Of a stretch of DNA of 64,000 nt, positions 1 through 12,800 are shown one piece after another; position 1 is the stretch's first letter; each line of letters begins with the position of its first letter. Both the position numbers and the translations under genes were made by a program. The stretch is from Crotophaga sulcirostris (Eukaryota; Chordata; Aves; Cuculiformes; Crotophagidae). The notes beneath the pieces are model-generated. The model was given only the letters and a program-made list of their open reading frames with translations. It had not been told where the DNA came from and made no database searches. Where the stretch lies: NCBI GenBank assembly GCA_013397455.1, contig VYZB01000016.1:2009179-2073178 (forward strand), given 5' to 3'.

Positions 1-524
1 AATATTCCTTGCTAGAAAGACCTTACAGGACTTTACAAGAGAATTATTTTTGATGGATTTATGAAACCGTGAGCAGATTTAATTTTATGAACCGTGTCTA
101 GTGTGTCTTTTGTACACTTGATCCTTAAAACCCTTTTTTCCAATATGCTACTGAAGGTAAGATATGTACGTTGCTTAATGTAAGATGTGCTGCCAAAATT
201 ATAATACCTACATCTATTCTGAAAGATTTCAGATTATAATTTCAGTAAGACTAATGTCCACCAACAAGTAATTTATCACAATAATTCAAAAACTGGAAGG
301 TGAGAGGTGGAGGTTATTTGACCTTAATTAACCAACTGAAATGTAACCCGAGTACCTCACTTGATCTTTTAAATCAATAGAGAAGGAGGACATTCCCTTA
401 TCAGCAGAGATTCCCCATGAATAGTAATAATTTGATTGCTCTCCCTTATCTCTTCACACCACAAAATTTTAATCACAAAATTTGATTATTTCGGAAGAGA
501 AAATTTAGATTGATTTAGAACTGA
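1..524. other. Intergenic, no gene seen
   Basis: AT-rich sequence at the left edge with no open frame worth calling and no repeat I recognise before the CR1 tail that starts near 525. Confidence 0.6.
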
Positions 525-598
525 TCTAGTGGAAGGTGTTGGATCTAGATGATCTTTAATTTTCTTTTCAACCCAAACCATTCTATGATTCCATGATT
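525..598 (+). mobile_element. CR1 LINE, short 3' tail
   Basis: The stretch ends with the avian CR1 3' signature: GATGATCTTTAA, then CAACCCAAACCATTCTATGA and a second ATTCCATGA-like unit. The usual GGTCCCTTCC block is degraded to a T-rich run, so the copy is old. The 5' limit is approximate because the upstream part has diverged beyond recognition. Confidence 0.75.
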
Positions 599-2885
599 TT
601 TTAAAGTGGAAAAAACCATAAGCATCAAAGCAATAAACTGCTATGGCTGGTATCTTTTACAATTGTAAAAATAAAGCAAAATTAAGTTGTTTGCAAACTG
701 GGTTTATTTTCAGGAATTTATAGACTAGAGTTAACAACATTTTCTTTCCATGTCTTTCAAACCTCAAATTATATGTCTGCATATGCAAAGATAAATATGT
801 CAGAATTGCTCAACTGACGTTCTTAGTGAGATGAATGAGAACTTCACTTGGGAAAAAACTGAGTAAATGGTGAGTATCTGTTTCAAGTTGTTTTAACACT
901 ATCATTCATATAAATGTTACCTTTTCTTCATGTGGATTTATGACAAAACAAAACTTGGGTTTATCATTTCTAAGTAAAGATTTAAAGAAAGGGACTACCT
1001 GCCTTCTTCACCATGCTTCTCCATCTTTTGCAGGCATTATCACTCATTTTACTGAATGCAGTTTCAAAGTTTTCAGATCTGAAGTAGAACTCACTGAAAA
1101 TGCATATGCAATATCTGATTTTTAAAAAGGTACACAATGGCTCAAAAATATAAAAAAGATGCATCTCTACTCTTCAGTTACCTCTCATTCAGATTTGGAT
1201 TTTTTTACATCTTTTTTTTCAAGAGCCAGTACAAGAAGCCTTCTCTCTCTGTAAAAATTATACTGTCTTCTTTCTCACTTGGTCCTGACTTTCACACATG
1301 ACATCAGTAGCAAAACAGGATTAACAGAGATGACAGCATCTTGTTAAACCTTGCATGTTCAGTGATATATTTACATGTACATTGCAACTCCCCAAATGAA
1401 AAAAGGTCAGTGTTAACTGAAAACAATCAGTAAGGTTTTGAACTAATTGAAATAATTTCAATTTGCCAAATAAAAATAAAAACAGAAGAGATATTGAGAT
1501 TAACACCACTTTCATATTTAGAGACAATCCCTTTAGATTTAGGGATTCAGGAAAGGTTTATGCCTATTTACATATAATGTGCCTCTATAACTGAAAAATT
1601 AATTTAATATTTATATATTTCAGTTGTATTTCTGATGTTCCTCACATTTACCAATTAAATCCTTTGCTATATCTAAAAGAAAAATAACACATCTATGTCA
1701 ACACCTTTCAATATAGCAGTAGGGGGAATGTTTACATTCCTAAAATAGTAAAGCAAGATAGCATGGATGAAACACTTGAATTCTTTCAGATTTGTTGTCA
1801 CCAACATGAAAAACAGTATCTAGAGCACTCATTTAATAATCTGTGATTTATAATACCTTCTTAATAGTGGTTGAACCTGTTTGGATTTCTTTCATAGAAT
1901 TCCATGAGCTCTATGCTAAGGGTTTTCATGGATTGCTTTAATTAGGCAGTTTAGGTTTTATCTTCTAAGGAATTCTCCACAATTGACTGTGCATTCTGGA
2001 TGTTTGCCCGTTATTCATTTTCCTATGTACCTAACAGGAGATCAAGTTGTTCCCTTCGTAAATGAAGTTCTTAGCAGAAGAAGTTATAATTTCCGAGCAA
2101 AAAGCATCCTCAGAAGCTAATAATTTTCAATTAGAAACAGTCAAGTGGATCATTTGTTCCTAATTTTAGACTCTAATTTGCTATGCGAGTTCTTCCACCT
2201 AAATGTGTAATAGATACTTTCCCTCTGAGCAGAATACTGAAGATATTTTCTTCAACAATAACATTTATTCAGCAAACAAACATTGCATGTATACTGAAAT
2301 TTTTAAACTTTGTTTACTTGTAGGCAGAGAGATTTCTAAATATGATTTTTTTCAGGCACGTTTTTTTATAACCTTATCAGAAATCTGTATTGTAAATGGA
2401 TTTTATTCTTATTAGCTTATTTTCTACATCATCACTCTAACTGGTGTCCTTTTGGATTGTACTACTCAGTCAACAGACTACAGCTAATGGCAGTTTAAAT
2501 TGCATAAAACAGTACTACAAGAATATTTGTAGATTGAGTTGAGGAAGGTAGAGAAATCCAGGACAACAAAGCATATGGGATCAATTTTTTTCTGTCTGTA
2601 GCATTATGGGCAGGTTAGAAAGAAATCAGTCAGTTTCTAACAGCTTGCTCAGTAGGGCAAAACATATGCTTGCTGTGGCTTGAGATAAAGTAGAATCAGT
2701 TTTCTAACTTCAGCTAAGTTTTATCTAAATAACTTCATTTCCTGAAAGTTAACTGCATGATTTTCAGACAATGTTTGTCTCTAGAAGTGATAACATGGGG
2801 CACTGGTATGCAGAGAGGTCAGTGCTTATACTTATTCCTATAGTAACCAAGGCTATCCTCGCACTAGTGGATTCAGTAAGTAAAA
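599..2885. other. Intergenic, no gene seen
   Basis: AT-rich DNA. The longest open frames are 60 to 70 codons and lie on both strands in the same places (for example 940-1125 and 982-1164), as expected by chance. They show no domain, splice context or codon bias that would support a gene. Confidence 0.6.
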
Positions 2886-2889
2886 GTGG

Positions 2890-3160
2890 TGAAAAAGGTC
2901 GCACCTGCAGGTAGAGGTGTACAGGACAGGTCACCCCAAACTAACCAACAGAGTATTCCATCCCATATATGCCATACTCGGTATAAAACTGAGAGATTAC
3001 AAGGGTCTCATTCCTCTCATTTACCTTTCCCCTTTCTCTGGGGATGTGGGGGGAAGGGAATTCAGAGGCCATCTTCTTGGTTTTAGCTGTCAAAATTGCC
3101 AAAATCCTACTCTATTCTTAAGTCAATTCCCTCTTAGAGACTTAGAGGTGGGGTTGTAGT
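2890..3160 (+). mobile_element. Probable ERVL-type LTR remnant
   Basis: The stretch holds a series of motifs I associate with LTRs of avian endogenous retroviruses: GGTCACCCCAAACTAACCAA, then AGAGTATTCCAT, then CATACTCGGTATAAAACTGAG, which looks like a TATA box with its upstream context. A further block resembling LTR sequence runs through GCTGTCAAAATTGCCAAAAT at about 3088. I find no clear TG...CA ends and no target-site duplication, so limits are approximate and the family assignment rests on memory of the motif pattern. No retroviral coding sequence flanks it. Confidence 0.45.
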
Positions 3161-5380
3161 ATAGGAAATTGCAATGACACTATAGCAGAAAAGGAACAGG
3201 AAAACTGAAGACTTGTGTAGACTGTTCATATACTTGACTATGAAGCACCTGTTCAAAACAAGGACCAAGAGAATTTCAAATGGAAAAAAACCAGAGCAGA
3301 AGACAAGAAGGAAAACAACTGTCTAAAATTTTATCTGCATGCCTGAACACCATATGAATATAGGGGAAACTTTTACTGATTATTAGCTGCTATTCAGTCG
3401 TCATCTTTCATCTGCCCAGTATCTATATTCTGCCCTGCTATCACGTAATAGATTATTCTAATGCTAAACCTCCCAATATCTCCTCCATATTCCTGCAAAG
3501 TGCTGTACAGTGCTCAGCTGGATATCACAACCTACATCTTTCATTTTTGTACATTATTAAAGTGAAAAAAGAAACATTAGTAAATTAACTAAACTCTGTA
3601 GATTATTCAGCATATCTTCTGGTACAGTTTCCTGCAGAGTAGATGTGAAAGTAAATGAACATGCAGCAGCTGAGGTGCAGGCTAAGCAATGGTTTTATCT
3701 TTCATATGCAAAGACATAACCTAATAGGGAAGACTAATTACATTTGGCACATTAAACTGGGCCATAAATTGATAGGGATATCTTCATGCTCGGTTTTAAG
3801 AATTGGAAAGTTATGCAGCTTTTATCTTGATGTTTAAAATGAAAATTACATCTCTACACAGTAGCTCTGGCCCTGTACTGAGTATAGAAGCATAATTTTA
3901 TAAGAAAGCTTATTTATCTCAGAGCTTATTATGCATGCTGCATGCATTATGCCCTCTGTTTCTCACAGCATGCCTTCACTAACCTTACATTATTTGAACA
4001 AGCATTAGATACTCATTATGCAGCTTATTCTATTTCTTCTGTCAATTTTCAACCAGTGCAGCTTTATTCAAACTATATTTGTAGAGAAAATAACCAATTC
4101 TAAAATGTGATAATGTATGCTCCTTCTTCTTCCACTAAAAAGTCTAAATTTCATCTTATCTACACATAAAAACTTATTATATAAAGGCAAAGGCTAACAA
4201 ACTTCCACAGAAATAGTAATTCACAGTGGGTGGAATAAGAATCGGATGTTCACAGAAGATTACTCGAGCAGACAAAAAATAAATTTAACATCTCATCTAA
4301 ATGTTTGCTTAGCCTCCCTTAAAAAACAGGTATTGCTATTAAAAATACATGAATTTCAAAGTGTTGTCTCAAGCATAACTGAATGCCAGTAAAAATATTA
4401 AAAAGAACACAGTCTCTTTGAAATGCTGAAAGCCTCATGTTGAAATACCAGTTCTCCCAAGGTATGATATCCCAAAATAGAGAAAGTAAAAGTATCAGTC
4501 ACTGTAGGTGCTTCTACGCTGCTTTGTTCAGACGCGGATAAGTCTGGAATGCTTCATTTATGTTCAAGCTAGCATGGCAGCCAGCCATGCATATGTATGG
4601 TGTATGTGTCATATTTAGGTGCCCTGCATGACTATGTCTGCTGGGAACCCACCCTCACTGCTATTTGGACCTGGGGACATGAACCTGCAGCAGCCTTGCC
4701 ATTCTTGGGCTGATGGATCTGGTATGATAGATTTTCCTCCTAACAGACTTTAAAAGGCATTTTAACATAATCTAATAACTGTATTGATTTGGGAAGTGAT
4801 ATAACCACACACACAGAGTACTTAGAATTCACTAATGACTCCTGTACCAGCTCAGGAGAAAGAAAAAGGACAATTTTGGGAGGTAACTGGTATTCCTTGT
4901 AATGTACTTAGTAGGATAGCAATTTCTATTTCAAGACCAAGCAATCTCTGCAGTGATTTAGCCTTCATTCCATCTTTTCATTTCTAGAAAGCCAGTCATC
5001 ATACCAATAATCTCTTTTTTACAGAGGAAAAAAAAAATGAAGAAGTTAGTTAGAAAATAATACAGTACATTAAAGAAATAAGAAATAAGATAAGTTATCT
5101 GCCATTTCAGATAAGAGAAGAGAAAGGAGGTCACTCACTTACTTATGAAAACTTTTGCATAGAAATAATCAGACAAGACTAGAGGAAACGTGGAAGATGA
5201 ATCTGGCATGATCTATTGCTGTTATTACTCTCGTGCTTGGTACTGTGGATGGGCAAAGTATCTTTACACAAAGTACCTTTGATTAAAGGTTTGATTTGAT
5301 GGAAAGAGAAAGAATACTAAAATGTACTTCTAAATATGCTGCTTATTCAGGTCTCTGAGTTTTCTAATTTGGTACCAAGT
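3161..5380. other. Intergenic, no gene seen
   Basis: AT-rich non-coding sequence. It contains a 17-nt palindrome at 3931-3947 (ATGCATGC-T-GCATGCAT) and a short inverted repeat at 4572-4590 with 7-nt arms GCATGGC/GCCATGC. No coding exon is apparent. Confidence 0.6.
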
Positions 5381-6345
5381 CATAGAATCATAGAATCATA
5401 GAATAGTTTGGGTTGGCAGGGAACTTTAAAGGTCATCTAAGTCCAGATCCCCCGCAATGAGAAGAAATGTCTTCAGCTACTTCAGGTTACTCAGAGACCC
5501 ATCTAACCTGATCTTGAATGTTTCCAGGGATGGGGTTTCTACCACCTCTCTGGGCAAACAGGTCCAGTGTTTAACCATCCTTACCATAAAAGTTTTCCTC
5601 CTTATATCTAGTCTGTCTACCCTCTTTTAGTTTAAAATCATTACCCCTTTTCTTATCGCAACAGGCCCTATAAAAAAGTTTGTCCCAACTTTCTTACAGG
5701 CCCCCTTTAAGTTTTGGAAAGCCTCAATAAGGTCTTCCTGAAGTCTTCTCTTCTCCAGGGTGAACAACCCCAACTCTCAGCCTTTCCTCATACAAGAGGC
5801 ATTCCATCCTTCTCATCATTTTCATGGTCCTCCTCTTGACCTGCTGCAACAGTTCCATGTCTTTCCTGTGCTGAGGGCTCCAGAGCTGAATGCAGTACTC
5901 CAGATGGGGTATCACCAGAGTGGAGTAGAGGGGCAGAATCACCTCCCTTGACCAGCTGGCCAGGTTTCTTTTGATGCAGCCCAGGTTATGGTTGGCCATT
6001 CTGGGCTGCGAATGCACATTGCTGTCTCATGCCCAGTTTTTCATCCATCAGTCATCCCAAGTCCTTCTTGGCAGGGCTGCTCTCAATCCATTCACCCCTA
6101 GCCTGTATTGATATCAGGGTTTGCCCCAACCCAGGTGCAGAACCTTGCACTTGGCCTTGCTGAACCTCATGAGGTTCACACGGGCCCACTTCTCAAGCTT
6201 CTCCAGGTCCATATGTATGACATGCCATCCCTCAGGCTCATCAACTGCACCACTCAGGTGGGTGTCATTGTCAAACTTGTTGCAGGTACACTTGATCCCA
6301 CTGCCAATGTCATTGCTTAATATATAAATGAGCCAACCAGCAACG
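5381..6345 (-). mobile_element. CR1 LINE, 5'-truncated, antisense
   Basis: The left edge (CATAGAATCATAGAATCATA followed by GTTTGGGTTGGCAGGGA) is the reverse complement of the avian CR1 3' end. Reading leftward from about 6017 to 5724, the minus strand encodes a degenerate piece of the C-terminal part of CR1 ORF2, with recognisable pieces such as LGCIKRNLASWSREVILPLY and HLEYCIQLWSPQHRKDMELL. The right part, to about 6330, belongs to the same ORF2 region further upstream. Frame breaks show it is inactive. The 5' end is not a clean boundary. Confidence 0.9.
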
Positions 6346-9300
6346 GTGGCAGCAGCTCTTTGATAATGTATTTAAGAAGGGGGAAAAAAACTTTGCACAG
6401 TTGCAGCTGGAGAAGAGAGGAGTGAGAATATGTGAGAAAAACATATATACACATATGCAAACTGATCTAATACTTCATCCTTAATGTTTCTAAACACAAT
6501 TTTTGTCTGCTGTGTAAGTCTGGTACAGTCAAAGAACTGCACTGTGACTCAGCAATTGAGCTTGGCTTATCTACCATTTTTTTCCGTTCAACATTCTGTT
6601 TACTTTGTCCTCTCAAACAAACGCATGTCCTGTGACATTTGGCACTGGCCTGCAAGAGGTAAACACAAACTCCTTTTTTCCATAAACACAATATGCTACC
6701 AATTTTCAAAAGGACTCCTGAAAAAGCAGTGGTGAAAATGGTTTTATCTATTTTGAAGAAATTTCTTTTTTATATTCCTAGGATAATTCGGTTTTCTATC
6801 ATTTAAATAAAACCTTAGTAGAGTTTTGTACTCTATCACTGGTCCTTTGGGCTAAGAATAAAACACGAAGCACAGAATTGTGTAACTTTTTGATATATTT
6901 AATGTATCCCCTGAAAACAACAACTTTCATTCTTAAGTATTTTTCCTCATGTTGGCTTTGTTTAGTTCAATTTTAACTGTAAGTATCTAGAGATGGGACG
7001 TTTGCCTTTTTCTTTATCACTACAGAGCTTTAAGAAATTTGATCATTTTATTCTCTCTATAATCAGTAAAAGTAAAATGACAATATCCCTATTTTAAAAA
7101 TAAAATTGTGTTTTTAACCCTCATAGTTATTATTACATTGCTAAACCATGATTTTCATAAGTTAAAAAGCATCATAAATAAATAGCATAACAAAACATGG
7201 TTTTAGGACAAATTCATAATTTTGGAAGTCTCAGCTTTGTTCCAACATTCTCAAAAATGGCCATTATGAGTCAAGAGTGTGCAATGTTAATTCATCAATT
7301 ACAAATCCAAAGGCTGAGTGTTTGGCTTTTGACTGTTTAGTCTTACAAAAATCCCATTACAATTTAAGATAAATCCTAACTAGAAAATATTTAAATGTAA
7401 ATTTTAAAGATCTTAAATTTCTGTTTATGGAAATTGGAATGCTATGAAGAAAAATCTCCCTTACTATAGCTTTCATTTATCTTATCTTCTAAAAACTTAC
7501 TCTATTTTTATTACCTTGCTATATATAATGAAAGCACTGTATCAAAAAGAATAAACATTAGTGAAGGTTCTGATTTGAATAAGTTCACAATTACTGTACT
7601 CCTTTTATGGGTCTGAAACTCCTTTTTGTTATACCTAGATTAATTAATACAAATCCCCTGCATGTGATACAGAGCCCAAATTTTTTATCAGTTTTCAAAA
7701 AAACTGAAGGGCCCAAATAACAGCTTAGGCAACTCCAGTCTGATTAGTAGTCACATTTAAAACAGCTATTCCAAAAATAGACCAGCAAAATGATAAAATT
7801 TTTCAGTAAGACTAATCTATCCAACGTGTTGGAGATATACAAGAGCTTGTATTTAACTTATCTTCAGCTTTATGGATCTCAGACTTCAAAGTGATTTTCT
7901 TCTGGCTAATAAGTGACCAGAATATGCATGTAATCCCTCCAAGAGTTTACCTAATTGGGTCAATCTTTGTGACTTTAAGTTGACCCTACATGGAGCTATG
8001 CTGTAAGGCAAGTTAAGCATCGAGTTTTCCTGACATTAGCTGAGTTTATAAGGCAACCATGTTAACTAAGTAGGGCGAATTACACCAAAATCTATCTTTG
8101 TCTGTCTTTGCATAAGGTTGTCAGCACCAGTTAAATGATATTTTAAATGATAAATAGCTTATATTTCAGCAAGAAAGAAAGCTTGTAATAGACAATTACT
8201 ATGAAGTAACTTTCCAATCATTAATTTATAATAAGGCAATATATTAGGCCTGGGTCGTTAGCCATAGAGTAAACTCAAGTCACCTGAACATCCAGATTAA
8301 TCATAATTGCAGAAATCAGCTGCAGATATTTGTCACAAGGGAGTCTTTATAACGTATCTGTGTGAATATACCTCCCAGTGAAAATATGAAGATCCTAGTA
8401 TACTACTCTTACTGCAAAAACTGTTACTGGGAGAACTATGATGCTATAGAAGTTGCTTTTAATTCACAAAGCACAATTAAACTGTTTTTATCTATTTTAA
8501 TCAGAAGAATAATGAATGTATTTACTAAAGAAGTTTTCCATTTTTCATGTCTCTTCGGAAAAGAAAGAATTAAAAACCTCAGCAACCCAGCCCTACCCTT
8601 GTGAGGCCTTCATCTGTACAGCATTAAACTAACAGCAAAGAAACACTTTCGAAGATGGAGGATATTTTCTTCCAAAGATACAGAAGTTATTTCCACTTAG
8701 CATAGCGCATTTTTACTACAATGATAATTATGTATATGTTAAATATGTTGTTATTATTACTGAAATTTATTCTACTTTTAGGTGAGACACTTTTTATGAT
8801 AGTTGAATAATTTGAAAAAGGAAACATAGATAATTGAATTTATGGTAAGGGAGACACAAGGCAAAAATATTAAGGGAAATGCATGAAGGTTAAATTCTGA
8901 ACTCCAAACTAGTCATTTGAGCTCATCATGTAAATCACAATATGAATTAAGAATGTATGAAAAGATCATAAGAAGTTGATAAGGAGCTGGGAATGAAAGG
9001 TGGCAAAAAGTACGGCTTAGTTACCTCGTCTGACTGGAAATAACTAACAGTTGTGGTTTTCACCAAGAACATCCTGAATCTGGTTTCCTAATGGTGGTCA
9101 TCTGTTTACGAAGGTCTTTTCTTCACAAAGTAGTAAGTATGAAGGACTCCTCAAAGCAAACAATTAAAGAGCTTGTCTGGACGGAGAACAACAGGTTCAA
9201 TCCTACATTCCGTATAATGCCAAGCAGTAGTTTGAACTGCTACCTTAGGTGAGTAGCCTGGGTACTGATTTATTGAAGGGAAAAGTTTCTTAGTGTCTTC

Positions 9301-9810
9301 TCCTGACGACGTCATAATTTATAAATAATTAAATAATTGTCAGGATTCGGGATGAATGTATGAATGACAGCATATATCAGCTCACCTAGGACGCTGGAAA
9401 CCTAATGCAATATCTAGTTAATATGTTATATATCTTAATTCTTTTTACTTATATTTCTCTTTCTTCTGACAAAAGTATCTATACTCTGGGTGGAAAGAGT
9501 GGATCTTTTGGAAAATCTCCTTTGTACTAAGAACATGAAGTAGATCTTACATTCTTATAAGCAGGTGTTTTGCAACAACAGGAATGAACATAATTATGCA
9601 AAAGCCTAACAATTATTCATATGACATTTTTCTTCAGGTATGTAGACTGTGGCTCTAATAAAATACAACAGGCTTGCAGTCTTTTATTTTACTGGGTATT
9701 TTCAATGACTTTTGAATGTTTTTACCTCATTCTGAACCTTTCTTCACGGTTCTTATTCCTGCTTTCTAATTGAATAGTTAGAAATGTCTTTTGTGGGAAA
9801 ATATCAATCA
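6346..9810. other. Intergenic, no gene seen
   Basis: AT-rich sequence. Two overlapping frames on opposite strands at 6467-6735 (80 and 83 codons) and one of 80 codons at 8362-8604 have no gene-like features. No repeat family is recognised. Confidence 0.55.
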
Positions 9811-9848
9811 ACCACTTTTCCAACCTAAACAATTCTGTGATTTTGTGA
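9811..9848 (+). mobile_element. CR1 LINE, tiny 3' tail
   Basis: A short stretch (CTTTTCCAACCTAAACAATT then CTGTGATTTTGTGA) matches the final bases of CR1 copies of the CCTTCCAACCTAAACGATTC type with terminal repeats. It is short and diverged, so a chance match is possible. Confidence 0.45.
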
Positions 9849-12800
9849 AAAGGGACTACTGAGAAAGGGACAGCAAAAAACAGTATGAACTTTACGTTAT
9901 GATCATGCTAGCAACTACATCAAATATAAGTAAGAACATCAATAAATGCATTTGTCTATGCATATATTTTGAATATAAAAACATTACTTTATTAAAATGT
10001 CAACTTAATGATCTAGAATATACTTTATAGTATGCATCTTTATAGTTTGTTTCTTAATTTGATGAAAAATTTTCTAATGGTCAGGGCTTTGACAAGTGCA
10101 AAATGCTGTAAAGGCACTAAATGCTAACTACTCATGGTTAAAAGATGTACATATTATTAGCCCCACTTTGTCACTACAGAAATAGAGACAAGGTGTGCTG
10201 TCAATATTTTAGAGTTTTCTGACTATGGCAAGCACTGCACACTGTGGTGACATAGGATAGCAGTGGGAATCTATTCATGTACTTTTCCAATTAATTGAAA
10301 ACAACTTATGCTATAATGACAGTCAAACAAACTTATATGCAATGCCTCAGCTATAATTATATTAGCAGAACACATCTTGGTAATCAAAATGTCGTACACA
10401 TACATGGAAAAGCACATATTATAGATGGAAAAAGGGCATCTTCCTGTTACATCCCTCCGGCCTTCTTGTTTTGTTTGCTTTGCTTTCTCTACTTTGTTTT
10501 TCTGAGTGACAGCTGATACATGACAATAATAATTTTTGAGTTTGAAGCATGTTATCCCAAGAACTCGCAAATTAGCATTATCCAGAGAAAACACAGAAAT
10601 TACTTTCTTGAAAATGAAGCCATAAGTATTATGACAATCTTCTCTGAGAGAGAATTAAGAAATTATCCAAAGCTGGAAATGGAGCTACAAGTAAGAGTTA
10701 CATTACTCTTAAAAGGGCATTGTTCCCAAGCCACATTGTTTCATTAGGCAATGCTGCATACCAACACTGTTTTATCTAAAAATTTAACATGGGTAATATA
10801 TTGGCAAAATGTATTTTTCCTAACCTGAAAAAGAAAATCAAATAGCTACCATAAAAAGTATTAAAGATGTCAAATAAACATACTATGTTTTTTAAAAGCA
10901 CAAATGGAACTAGAAGAAGCAGGGAAAGCCGTAGATTACTCCCAAAGAGTTGAATATAGCTGAGAAGAATATCTGATTTAAGCATACCCTCAGGCAAACA
11001 TCTTGGTTTTATACAGATGGTCTGCACAAAAAAATTGTATGTATCTTTCAATATCCTATTACAGATCACAAAATATCTGGATCCTAACTGTTTGCTTTAC
11101 CAGATAAAAATAAGGTTTTTATAAACAGTGCATGTTTGGTGTATCTAAAACATTAGTAGGTTCAATAGTTGGATGTAAAATGATCTCTTAAATAACTAAA
11201 ACCAGTTATAAATACAATCAAAACACAGTGCATTTATTATACATTTCTTTACAAAACAAGCTTATAAAAATAATTTTAAAACCCATGGTAACATTTTATA
11301 TTCAATCATAAGCTGAAATGACAATCTGTATCTCTCACTTCCAAATATACTCTGCAAAAGAAAATAAGTTTTCTTCCATGATAAAATCTCACACTGAATG
11401 TCACTTATTTGTCTAGCATCACTCTCTATAGCACCTAGACCAAAAAAAAGTTTGTATACAGAAATATAGGTAATTGAAACAGGAGACGTTGTAAAGGACG
11501 TTGCAATAATAAGCTATCTGTACCTTGCCCTTTTGTACATGTTAGAGTTTACAATATTTGAAAGAATATTTCTAACTGCTAGTACGTTAGTGAACATATT
11601 ACCCAGTAGTAAGCAATTTGATTTAAATTTGGAGGGGATCTTAAAATACTCTTTAGAGCTCTCAAAATAGTTACTAATTATACACTAAGCCATTAGAGTG
11701 TTTGTACCTAAAGTCTTCTCTCAGGACTAATGTTTCATCTGGTCTATACAGTAATTTCTCACAAGACTACAACAATATGTTAATACACTGGTTAAGTTCA
11801 TGTGCTCATGTCTCCCTCTAGTGCCCGTATATGTTCTGTGTATTTTTAGCTGGATTTTAGAGCTTCCAGTCATTGCAGAAACTGAAATTTGGTAAGGTAG
11901 GTCAAAGAATTACAGCAAGGAGAAACAGATTTGAAGTAAACTTTTTGCTGTGTGCCTACAAATAGTTACTTGTTTTGTCTTAGTTTTTAGGGGGAGCAGG
12001 GGAACAAAGCAAAAACAAACCTCTTTCTCAAAGAGGGAATTAAGTCTTGATGATTCTTTTGATTTCTCCTCAGTCTTTATTTTAGATTTACGAACTTCTT
12101 TCTTCAATAGGAAAATATACTATTAAGCTCTTTTATCTAAATCTTTCAGTGTGCAAAAATACTATGTCACCATAAAATGTCGAGGTGACTTGAAAAGTTC
12201 ATGTTTGAATTTAACTAAATCACAAAAACTTGGTTTCATTAGACTTTCCAAAAAAGTGTCCTCCTGCAAAGGGACACATCCAAGGATATGAAGAAGTTTA
12301 TAAGGAAAGAGTCCTTTTCCCTATTTCCTCTTATTATTATTTAAAATAGGAAAATAGGGAATAATACATTACAGGCTCTAGTTATTGGTGTTTAATGTAG
12401 TATTATAAGGCAATGGGAATTGCACAAATAAATTCCTTTGAATTAGACTCAAAAATGCTTTCAATATTCATGTTGCTCCACTAAAATGCATTTGCAAATG
12501 TAACTGGATGCAGTTTCACAACTTCTTTGTGTTCATAGGCTGAAACATAAAGGGTTCACGACTTGTAGAAACAGCATGGAATCACTGTTGTACTCATATC
12601 TTTTGTATTGAAAATATTAACATGCAGCTTATAATACTAAATAATTTTATCTCTGTGCCAGAGTAAATAAAAGAATATATAACTTCTGAATGTATAAATG
12701 TTCATTTTCTTAAGTTGCTTATCTTATCTAATAAAAGTCACTTCTTTTGCATCAGTTTCAAATTTTGCAGGACACTTTCCTAGATTCCATACAGAGAAAA

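Noticed and set aside
10271..10594. 107-codon minus-strand frame in the desert
   Set aside because: No domain, signal or similarity that I recognise; overlaps other frames; length is within chance for the amount of sequence.
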